From DTU064 sp045594085 (GTDB lineage Bacteria; Bacillota; Clostridia; Oscillospirales; CAG-272): a DNA stretch of 64,000 nt. The stretch lies in the NCBI GenBank assembly GCA_045594085.1, contig JAZNXW010000017.1:92738-156737 (forward strand). Direction: 5' to 3'. Below, in pieces: positions 32,010 through 38,567 of this stretch. Both the position numbers and the translations under genes were made by a program. The notes under the pieces were generated by a model. It ran no database searches. It was not told the DNA's origin and saw only the letters and a list, made by a program, of their open reading frames with translations. The stretch's first letter is position 1; every line of letters begins with the position of its first letter.

Positions 32010-32207
32010 TCTTACATATTCAATAAGTTCCGTAATATCACAATCAAGCGCTCGGCACATCCTGTCAAGAACATCACCGTCGTAACGCACAACCTTATTT
32101 TTGTAATAATTGTCTACTATCTGAAACCGTATTCCGGTTCGTTTGGACAGCTCATATCTCGTTATTCCGTGCTTGTCCAAATACTTATCAACAGTCAGTC
32201 TGATCAT
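32007..32207 (-). CDS. Small XRE-family HTH regulator
   Basis: 66 residues from the ATG at 32205-32207, with AAGGGG nine bases upstream; an in-frame TTG 18 bases earlier is possible but less likely. The whole protein is a Cro/C1-type helix-turn-helix (YELSKRTGIRFQIVDNYYKN, then VLDRMCRALDCDITELIEY), with nothing else attached. It diverges from the SLOG gene at 32312, and the 105 bases between them hold overlapping promoters and palindromes. A local regulator of itself and of the SLOG gene is the natural reading. The intergenic DNA is very AT-rich compared with flanking genes. Confidence 0.85.
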   Translation of the reverse strand: MIRLTVDKYLDKHGITRYELSKRTGIRFQIVDNYYKNKVVRYDGDVLDRMCRALDCDITELIEYVR

Positions 32208-32223
32208 TTTATCACGCCCCTTC

Positions 32224-32249
32224 AATATACATTTTAATAAGCGTATATT
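32224..32249. promoter_or_regulatory. Imperfect inverted repeat AATATAC-N12-GTATATT
   Basis: AATATAC and GTATATT arms separated by 12 bases, straddling the -10 region of the HTH gene. The arms share the ATATAC/GTATAT core with the perfect palindrome at 32275-32294, so both may be sites for the HTH protein. Confidence 0.5.
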
Positions 32250-32259
32250 TTGTTGACAA
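32231..32259 (-). promoter_or_regulatory. Promoter of the small HTH gene
   Basis: Minus-strand TTGTCA (32254-32259), 17-base spacer, TAAAAT (32231-32236). Its -35 hexamer shares bases with the -35 of the divergent SLOG promoter. Confidence 0.7.
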
Positions 32260-32281
32260 TTCTCTTGTTAAGATATATACT
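32253..32281 (+). promoter_or_regulatory. Consensus promoter of the SLOG gene
   Basis: TTGACA (32253-32258), 17-base spacer, TATACT (32276-32281). Confidence 0.85.
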
Positions 32282-32294
32282 TATATAAGTATAT
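32275..32294. promoter_or_regulatory. Perfect 20-bp palindrome over the SLOG promoter
   Basis: ATATACTTATATAAGTATAT is identical to its reverse complement and covers the -10 element and start point of the SLOG gene. An operator for the divergent HTH protein is likely; binding is inference. Confidence 0.65.
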
Positions 32295-32311
32295 GGAATT
32301 GAGGAGATAGT

Positions 32312-32641
32312 ATGAAAATTTTGATTGCAGGATCAAGAAGCATAAAGGAATTTAATCTATCGGAGCATATCCCCGAAAAAACTGAGCTTATTATAAGTGG
32401 TGGTGCTTCCGGAATTGACGCAATTGCAGAAAAATATGCAGATCAAAACAGAATATCAAAACTTATATTAAGGCCAAGATATGATCTTTTCGGTAAAGCT
32501 GCTCCGTTAAAACGAAATGAAATTATGGTGGATATAGCAGATGAAGTATTAATTATTTGGGACGGAAAATCCAAGGGGACAAAATACACCGCAGAATATG
32601 CCGAAAAAAAAGGCAAACCTGTAACAATAATAAAAGCGTGA
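32312..32641 (+). CDS. SLOG/DUF2493-like nucleotide-binding protein
   Basis: 109 residues. The pattern LIAGSRSI (residues 4-11), IISGGASGIDAIAEKYA, PLKRNEIMVDIADEVLIIWDGKSKGT and GKPVTIIKA matches the small Rossmann-like SLOG proteins (DUF2493/YpsA type), relatives of DprA and LOG that are predicted to bind nucleotides or derived signals. SLOG domains occur in defence and stress systems, usually with an effector; none is fused here. The gene uses AT-rich codons (ATA, TTA, AGA) unlike its neighbours, which suggests recent acquisition. It has a consensus promoter under a perfect palindrome and diverges from a 66-residue HTH gene. GAGGAGA lies before the ATG. Confidence 0.85.
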   Translation: MKILIAGSRSIKEFNLSEHIPEKTELIISGGASGIDAIAEKYADQNRISKLILRPRYDLFGKAAPLKRNEIMVDIADEVLIIWDGKSKGTKYTAEYAEKKGKPVTIIKA

Positions 32642-32658
32642 TCTTATCACGCTTTTTG
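32632..32658 (+). terminator. Terminator overlapping the SLOG stop codon
   Basis: AAAAGCGTGAT / ATCACGCTTTTT with loop CTT; the stop codon at 32639-32641 is inside the left arm, a compact arrangement. Confidence 0.85.
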
Positions 32659-32672
32659 TTTTCCTATCCCGA

Positions 32673-32701
32673 TTGACTATTCACAGCGAAAATGGTAAAA
32701 T
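32673..32701 (+). promoter_or_regulatory. Promoter of ligA
   Basis: TTGACT (32673-32678), 17-base spacer, TAAAAT (32696-32701). Confidence 0.65.
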
Positions 32702-32732
32702 ATAATCCAAGATAAACTTTCGGGAGAAACGT

Positions 32733-34736
32733 ATGAATAAAGACAACATCAAATCAAAAATTGAATCTCTGCGCCGCACGATCGAGCATCATTCGCGGCT
32801 TTATTACGTCTACGACTCGCCCGAGATCAGCGATTTTGAGTACGACCGTCTGTTCAGAGAGCTCACTGAGCTTGAAGCGCAGTACCCCGAATTTGATTCT
32901 CCGACGTCTCCGACAAAGCGCGTCGGCGGCGCAGTACTTGACAAATTTGAAAAGGTCACCCACGTATATCCTCTTCGCAGTCTGACTGACGTTTTCTCCT
33001 TTGACGAGCTTCGCGCGTTCACATCCCGAGTACGCGAGGTCTTCCCTGACGCAGTCTTTTCCGTCGAGCCCAAGATAGACGGACTTTCCGTCGCCCTCAC
33101 GTATGAAAATGGCGTTTTCGCAGGCGGAGCAACAAGAGGAGACGGCGTTATCGGTGAGGACGTATCCGAAAACCTCAAAACAGTCGCGTCAATCCCACTG
33201 AATCTGACAGAACCGCTTTCGCTCACCGTTCGCGGTGAGGTTTATATGCCCCGTGAGGCGTTCAACAGACAGAACGAAGCTCGCGAAGCAGAGGGCAAGC
33301 CGCTTATGGCAAATCCTCGAAACGCCGCCGCAGGCTCGCTCCGTCAGCTTGACTCAAAAATAGCCGCATCGCGCGGACTTGACATTTTCATTTTCAATTT
33401 CCAGGGCGGCGAGCTTTACCTTGACTCACACGCGCCACTGCTTCATTCCGAAACGCTTTCGCGCATGCATGAACTCGGATTCAAGATCCTGCCCCACGCG
33501 ATTACAGCGCGAACTGACGATGAGATCACCTCACACATCGAAAAAATCGGTTCCCTTCGCGGCTCCCTCTCGTTCGATATCGACGGTGCCGTCATCAAGG
33601 TCGATTCTCTTGCGATGCGAACCGCGCTCGGAGAAGGAACTGCCGCACCGAAATGGGCAGTTGCATACAAATATCCGCCCGAACAGAAAAAAACGCGTCT
33701 TATCGACATAATCACATCCGTAGGACGCACGGGCGCACTCACGCCGCAGGCGGTGCTTGAACCTGTCAAGCTCGCAGGCTCTACCGTTTCGCGCGCGACT
33801 CTCCACAACATCGATATCATACGTCAGCGCGACATCCGCGTTGGCGATAACGTAATAATCGAAAAAGCCGGCGACATCATCCCCGCCGTTGTAGCCTCCG
33901 TCCCCGCGGACAGAACCGGCACGGAGTGCATCTGGTCCATGCCGACGGAATGTCCGTCGTGCGGCGAGGCGCTTGTTACTGACGGAGACGCCGACGGCGG
34001 CACCGTCAGATGCATCAATCCGCTTTGTTCCGCGCAGATCGCGCGCAACATCGAGCATTTTGCGGAAAAATCCGCGATGAACATCGATTCACTCGGTCCC
34101 ACCGTAGTAGGCCTGCTCCTCAAAGAAAATCTGATATCCGACGCCGCCGATCTTTATACGTTGAAAAAAGAAGATGTCGCCGCACTTCCCGGAATGGGCG
34201 AGATATCTGCAAGAAATCTGCTCGCCGCTGTTGAACGCTCCAAAGAATCCGGGCTTTCACGCCTCATCTACGCACTCGGCATCAGACAAGTCGGCTCCGT
34301 AGCCGCCGCATCTCTTGCGTCGCGCTTTGGCTCCATCGACGCTCTCATTGCCGCAGACCGCGACGCGCTTACCTCCGTCGAGGACATCGGCGGTATCACC
34401 GCAGAGTTCATTATCGGTTATTTTGAAAATCCGAGGAATCTCGAATACATCGAAAAGCTTCGCGCCGCAGGCGTAAAAATGACTGAGGAAACAGCCGTGA
34501 TCGGTGACACGCTCGCAGGACTCACATTCGTGCTCACGGGCACTCTTCCTACAATGTCACGCGACGAAGCGTCTGCCCTTATCAAGCAGGCGGGCGGCAA
34601 GGTATCCTCGTCCGTATCGAAAAAGACCTCCTACGTCGTCGCCGGCGACGCCGCGGGAAGCAAGCTTGACAAGGCAGTTTCGCTCGGCGTCACAGTAATC
34701 GACGAAGCGGAGCTTATGCGGATGCTTGAGGGCTGA
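32733..34736 (+). CDS. ligA: NAD-dependent DNA ligase
   Basis: 667 residues, the normal size. Seals nicks in replication and repair. The Ia domain contains YYVYDSPEISDFEYDRL, adenylation uses the lysine in VEPKIDGLSVAL (near residue 113), and an OB fold follows. A zinc site is visible as CPSCGEAL...CINPLC (about 407-432), with helix-hairpin-helix repeats (LPGMGEISARNLL, LTSVEDIGGITA) and a C-terminal BRCT domain (about 595-667, LTFVLTGTLPTMSRDEASAL). GGGAG lies before the ATG. It ends three bases from the convergent amidase stop. Confidence 0.98.
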   Translation: MNKDNIKSKIESLRRTIEHHSRLYYVYDSPEISDFEYDRLFRELTELEAQYPEFDSPTSPTKRVGGAVLDKFEKVTHVYPLRSLTDVFSFDELRAFTSRVREVFPDAVFSVEPKIDGLSVALTYENGVFAGGATRGDGVIGEDVSENLKTVASIPLNLTEPLSLTVRGEVYMPREAFNRQNEAREAEGKPLMANPRNAAAGSLRQLDSKIAASRGLDIFIFNFQGGELYLDSHAPLLHSETLSRMHELGFKILPHAITARTDDEITSHIEKIGSLRGSLSFDIDGAVIKVDSLAMRTALGEGTAAPKWAVAYKYPPEQKKTRLIDIITSVGRTGALTPQAVLEPVKLAGSTVSRATLHNIDIIRQRDIRVGDNVIIEKAGDIIPAVVASVPADRTGTECIWSMPTECPSCGEALVTDGDADGGTVRCINPLCSAQIARNIEHFAEKSAMNIDSLGPTVVGLLLKENLISDAADLYTLKKEDVAALPGMGEISARNLLAAVERSKESGLSRLIYALGIRQVGSVAAASLASRFGSIDALIAADRDALTSVEDIGGITAEFIIGYFENPRNLEYIEKLRAAGVKMTEETAVIGDTLAGLTFVLTGTLPTMSRDEASALIKQAGGKVSSSVSKKTSYVVAGDAAGSKLDKAVSLGVTVIDEAELMRMLEG

Positions 34737-34739
34737 CGG

Positions 34740-35300
34740 TCAAAGTCCGAAATAATCAAGTATTCCGCGATAGACAGCTCGTGCATAAAGCCCGGGGCTT
34801 TCTGCCATCAGTCGTGCCTCACCGGGATTAGTGATGAATCCGAGCTCGATTAATGTCGCGGGCATCTGTGTGCGTCGCAAAACGTACAGACTCGGACGCG
34901 CAAACACGCCTCTGTTCGGCTCACCCGTCGCCTCGGATATACGTCTCACGATCGCCTCCGCAAGAGGCATCGCACTGCTTGACAGGCTGTAAACGTACCC
35001 TTCACTTCCCGTCGCGGACGTGATGTTCGACGCGTTCGCGTGCAGACTTATGAAATAGTCCGCGCCCCACGCGTTTGCCGCTTCAACGCGTGCACGAAGG
35101 CTCGATGCGTTGCTTGTTCCGAGCTGTGTTGTCGGCGTCGGACGTGATAAAAGCACCTCAAAATTGCCGTTTTGACGCAAAAGCTCGACAAGCTGAACAC
35201 CGATCTCGTAAACGAGATCCTGCTCGCGGTAGCCGTTCCCTTCTGCTCCCGCATTCGGATTTTGAGGATTATGCCCCTGATCTATAAATATTTTTATCAT
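34740..35300 (-). CDS. N-acetylmuramoyl-L-alanine amidase (Amidase_3)
   Basis: 186 residues from the ATG at 35298-35300, with GGGAG eight bases upstream. The zinc-amidase fold is complete: IDQGHNPQNPNAG (first His), GYREQDLVYEIG (Glu), FISLHANAS (second His) and TLIELGFITNPGEA (catalytic Glu near the C-terminus). It cuts the bond between muramic acid and the stem peptide. No signal peptide or wall-binding domain is present, which is unusual for a wall enzyme. It might leave the cell by lysis or a non-Sec route, or act on imported fragments. It diverges from the tRNA thiolase gene. Confidence 0.9.
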   Translation of the reverse strand: MIKIFIDQGHNPQNPNAGAEGNGYREQDLVYEIGVQLVELLRQNGNFEVLLSRPTPTTQLGTSNASSLRARVEAANAWGADYFISLHANASNITSATGSEGYVYSLSSSAMPLAEAIVRRISEATGEPNRGVFARPSLYVLRRTQMPATLIELGFITNPGEARLMAESPGLYARAVYRGILDYFGL

Positions 35301-35362
35301 ATCGCACTCCCTTTCATTTCTCCTTTGCAGTATATGCCGTGAGTGCGGAAACGGAGACACAA

Positions 35363-36157
35363 ATGGATGATTTTCAGAAGCTTCTGAGCTATACACGCCG
35401 CGCGATCGAGGACTACAAAATGATCGAGGACGGCGATAGAGTAGTTGTCGGCGTGTCGGGCGGCAAGGATTCCATGGCGCTTTTGCGCGCGATGGCAGCG
35501 ATCCGCGATTTTCTGCCCGAGCGCTTCGAGCTTTTCGCAGTTACGCTCGATATGGGCTTTGACGGAATGGATTTTTCACCTGTGGCGGACTTTTGCCGCG
35601 AGATCGATGTTCCGTATACAGTCATAAAAACTCAGATTGCACAGATAATTTTTGACGTTCGCAAGGAAAAGAATCCGTGTGCGCTCTGCGCAAAGATGCG
35701 TCGCGGCGCGCTTCACGACGCTGTCGTATCGCTCGGCTGCAACAAGCTCGCTCTCGGTCATCATAACGACGACGTTGTAGACACGTTTATGCTGAATCTG
35801 CTTCACGGAAGCAGACTTTCGACATTCCAGCCCGTTACATATCTGTCGCGCAAGGACATTACGATGATACGCCCGCTTATTTACGCGCACGAGTGGGAGA
35901 TACGTCATTTTGCGGAGGAATATTCCCTTCCCGTTGTAAAGAGCACCTGTCCTGCCGACGGCGGAACGGAGCGTGAGGAGATGAAGCATCTTTTGTCAGC
36001 GCTGAACCGCGATTATCCCGACGTGAGAAATCGCATCTTCGGTGCGATCGAGCGAGCCGGCATCGACGGATGGCAGGAAAACCCAAAAGGCAGGAGACGC
36101 CCCGGCAGAAAGCCTCCGGAGAAGCCGGAAACAGAAGAAAACAAAAACGACGGCTGA
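35363..36157 (+). CDS. TtcA-family tRNA thiolation ATPase
   Basis: 264 residues from the ATG at 35363, seven bases after GGAG; a GTG at 35339 has no signal. The PP-loop VVGVSGGKDSMALLRAM (about residues 31-47) adenylates the target base, and NPCALCAKMRRGAL holds the CxxC that, with another cysteine (STCPADG), would bind the iron-sulfur cluster of TtcA-like enzymes. LALGHHNDDVVDTFMLNLLHG is the second family signature. The family inserts sulfur into tRNA (2-thiocytidine 32 in TtcA); exact base here is inferred. The C-terminus is rich in P, R and K. Confidence 0.88.
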   Translation: MDDFQKLLSYTRRAIEDYKMIEDGDRVVVGVSGGKDSMALLRAMAAIRDFLPERFELFAVTLDMGFDGMDFSPVADFCREIDVPYTVIKTQIAQIIFDVRKEKNPCALCAKMRRGALHDAVVSLGCNKLALGHHNDDVVDTFMLNLLHGSRLSTFQPVTYLSRKDITMIRPLIYAHEWEIRHFAEEYSLPVVKSTCPADGGTEREEMKHLLSALNRDYPDVRNRIFGAIERAGIDGWQENPKGRRRPGRKPPEKPETEENKNDG

Positions 36158-36172
36158 TGCCGTCGTTTTTTA
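36143..36172. terminator. Bidirectional Rho-independent terminator
   Basis: AAAAACGACGGC / GCCGTCGTTTTT with loop TGAT, overlapping the stop of the TtcA-like gene and ending at the stop of the convergent GHL10 gene. Confidence 0.9.
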
Positions 36173-37720
36173 TTCGCTTTTTTCTATCATAAAGACGTAT
36201 TTGCCGTATTTTGTGTAGAATTCAAAGTAGTTTTTGCCGTCCTTCAGGATCACATCAAGGATAAAGCTACCGTCTTTCATGCGCGAAACCTTTTCGCCCT
36301 TGTACGTCACCGTAACCGTGGGATCACTCTTGCAATAAAGCGAGATCTCTCCTTCGTCAGTGATGCTTCCGTATGCGGGACTGACGACCGCAACAGATCC
36401 ACCCGTGCTTATCGGATCCGCGTACACGACCGCGTCGGCATACGTTGCGGCAAGCTCCTCGGAGATGCCGTCAATATTGTCCTTGATCTCGGCGTAGCCG
36501 TACATCAAGCTTCCCTTATACGTGATAAGCCGTCTCGCATAGCGGAGCTGTGCCGTCATTTCATCGACAACTCCCGCCTCGATCCAGGAATCGGTGCCGT
36601 ATCTGTACGCGGCATGGCTTACGTAAAGCTCGACGCCCGTACCGTCAAGACGCGAATTCCACCAATCTGCGATGACATCGTATGCAGCGTTCGTCTGCGA
36701 AAAGCTCCAATATATCTGCGGAGCAATGTAATCGACGTAGCCGCCCTCAGCCCACGCGATCGCATCGCAGTAGATGGACGAATACGCCTCCATTCCGAGA
36801 GTGTCCGATCCGCCGTTTTCACCGTTGTTGTTCTGCCAAATGCCGAACGGTGCAACGCCGAATCTGCAGTTTTTGTCCGCCTCCTTGACAGCCTCATAGC
36901 ACATCTTGATAAGGCTGTTTATATTCGCGCGGCGCCAATCGTCAGGCTCGTAATTACCGCCGAACATTTCATAAGTCGCGGCATCATCAAACTCAAGTAT
37001 CTCTCCGTCTGCGCCCTTTTCTGGGTAAGGATAAAAATAATCGTCGAAAAGCACGCCGTCAACGTCATAGTCCGAAACGATCTCGGAAACTCCCGCCGCG
37101 ACAAGTGCGCGGACCTCTGCAAGTCCCGGATCATAATAGAGCTCTCCCGCGTATTCGACTGTCATATACGGAGATAACCTCGCGGGATGATTTTCAGCGA
37201 GTGCATCTGTATCCGTTTTGGGATTTGCAAGACTTCCGCGAGTAACGCGAAGCGGATTTACCCACGCATGGACCTCAATGCCACGTTTGTGCGCGGTACC
37301 GACAAGATATTCGAGCGGATCAAATCCATCGGGCAGATCGCCGTCCGTTTCACCCGTCAAATAAGACGAGATCGGAAACAGACGCGAGCTGTACAGCGCA
37401 TCCGAATTCGGACGCACCTGAAAATAGATCGCATTCGCTCCTATCGCCTCCACGGTGTCCACTATATCATCAAGCTCGGCAGCAAGCGTCTCTGCGTCAA
37501 GCCCTGCCTTGCTCGGAAAATCGATATTATACGCAGTAGCGATATAGACACCGCGATGCTCGTCCGTTACGTTTTCGTAACCGTGCGAGTAAAGATCGCG
37601 GAGTGCCTCCTCCATCGGATCAAGCGGCGTGTGCGCCGTCACGTCTCCGCGCGCACAGGACGAAAAAAAGACGCACGCCGACAGCAAAAGCAGCATAATA
37701 AGCGATACTTTTCTTTTCAC
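36170..37720 (-). CDS. GHL10-type glycosidase-like lipoprotein (family 10 glycosylhydrolase)
   Basis: 516 residues starting at GTG (37718-37720) four bases after AAAGGAGG, clearly better than any upstream ATG. A lipoprotein signal ends in VFFSSC (near residue 22). The main domain (about residues 55-400) has the GHL10/DUF187 signatures: VYIATAYNIDFPSKAGLDAE, IGANAIYFQVRPNSDALYSS, RGIEVHAWVNPLRVTRG, VDGVLFDDYFYPYP and VDYIAPQIYWSF. This barrel family is thought to act on peptidoglycan or related glycans. The last 90 residues look like a small beta domain (VTVTYKGEKVSRMKDGSFIL). Monocistronic, with a consensus-like promoter. Confidence 0.9.
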   Translation of the reverse strand: MKRKVSLIMLLLLSACVFFSSCARGDVTAHTPLDPMEEALRDLYSHGYENVTDEHRGVYIATAYNIDFPSKAGLDAETLAAELDDIVDTVEAIGANAIYFQVRPNSDALYSSRLFPISSYLTGETDGDLPDGFDPLEYLVGTAHKRGIEVHAWVNPLRVTRGSLANPKTDTDALAENHPARLSPYMTVEYAGELYYDPGLAEVRALVAAGVSEIVSDYDVDGVLFDDYFYPYPEKGADGEILEFDDAATYEMFGGNYEPDDWRRANINSLIKMCYEAVKEADKNCRFGVAPFGIWQNNNGENGGSDTLGMEAYSSIYCDAIAWAEGGYVDYIAPQIYWSFSQTNAAYDVIADWWNSRLDGTGVELYVSHAAYRYGTDSWIEAGVVDEMTAQLRYARRLITYKGSLMYGYAEIKDNIDGISEELAATYADAVVYADPISTGGSVAVVSPAYGSITDEGEISLYCKSDPTVTVTYKGEKVSRMKDGSFILDVILKDGKNYFEFYTKYGKYVFMIEKSE

Positions 37721-37824
37721 GGTGCCTCCTTTCCCGTCGAAACAGTATGTCCGACAGTACGTCTTTAACACTATATTGCACATCTGCGGATTTAATAACC
37801 GCACGCCGCGCATTTTCTTATCTC

Positions 37825-37853
37825 ATTATACAACATAATTCGACGTATTTCAA
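37825..37853 (-). promoter_or_regulatory. Promoter of the GHL10 lipoprotein
   Basis: Minus-strand TTGAAA (37848-37853), 17-base spacer, TATAAT (37825-37830), about 105 bases before the GTG. Confidence 0.8.
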
Positions 37854-37872
37854 GGCATAAGCCTCTTGTTTG

Positions 37873-37901
37873 TTGACACCGCACGGTTTAAGAAATATAA
37901 T
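37873..37901 (+). promoter_or_regulatory. Promoter of the sigma factor/LRR operon
   Basis: TTGACA (37873-37878), 17-base spacer, TATAAT (37896-37901), about 105 bases before the sigma gene. A second TTGACA at 37963-37968 has no clear -10. Confidence 0.75.
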
Positions 37902-38012
37902 TAAATCGGAAGACGAAAAAAATTATTTTTTCAAAAATCAGCGAAAGATTTTCATGCAAATGTTGACATATAAGGTGAAAGGGCAAAATTCACGAAAGGA
38001 CCGGTACACATT

Positions 38013-38567
38013 ATGACCGATAACGCCATAGTCAGGATGTTTTTCGATCGCAACGGCGACGCGCTCGCGGAGCTTGAGCTGAAATACGGAAAACTACTGA
38101 AAAATTACGCTAACCGTTGTCTTCCGGACAAGCGTGACAGCGAAGAAGTCTATATGGACGCGCTCAACGACGCGTGGACGTCTATTCCGCCGGAGCATCC
38201 GAAGCAGCTCGGCGCGTATATGATGACGCTTCTGAAACGCAGGACACTCAACAAGCTCAAGTATCTCGCCCGTGAAAAACGGGATCGCAATCGCGAAGCC
38301 GTATTCTCCGACTTCGACGATATGGGATCGGAGCCAAGTGCGGAGGACACCGCACTCGCAAGTGCGAGCGACCTCATCAATGCTTTTTTGAGAAAGGAAT
38401 CATCAACAAACAGAGTGATCTTCGTCAAACGCTATTATTACGGTATGTCAACGTCCGACATCTCGTTTGATCTTGGGATCACGGAAAATGCCGTCTCCAC
38501 GAGACTGCACAGACTTAAAGAGCGGCTCTATGATTATCTTACTAAAGAGGGGGTGGACCTGAAATGA
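38013..38567 (+). CDS. ECF-type RNA polymerase sigma factor
   Basis: 184 residues with only regions 2 and 4, the build of ECF sigma factors. Region 2 spans about residues 10-85 (LKNYANRCLPDKRDSEEVYMDALNDAW, then YMMTLLKRRTLNKLKYL) and region 4 about 125-180 (FVKRYYYGMSTSDISFDLGITENAVSTRLHRLKERL). It overlaps the next gene by four bases (ATGA), and that gene codes for a membrane protein with a short cytoplasmic N-terminus: the usual sigma/anti-sigma arrangement. CGAAAGGA precedes the ATG. Target promoters are unknown. Confidence 0.92.
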   Translation: MTDNAIVRMFFDRNGDALAELELKYGKLLKNYANRCLPDKRDSEEVYMDALNDAWTSIPPEHPKQLGAYMMTLLKRRTLNKLKYLAREKRDRNREAVFSDFDDMGSEPSAEDTALASASDLINAFLRKESSTNRVIFVKRYYYGMSTSDISFDLGITENAVSTRLHRLKERLYDYLTKEGVDLK

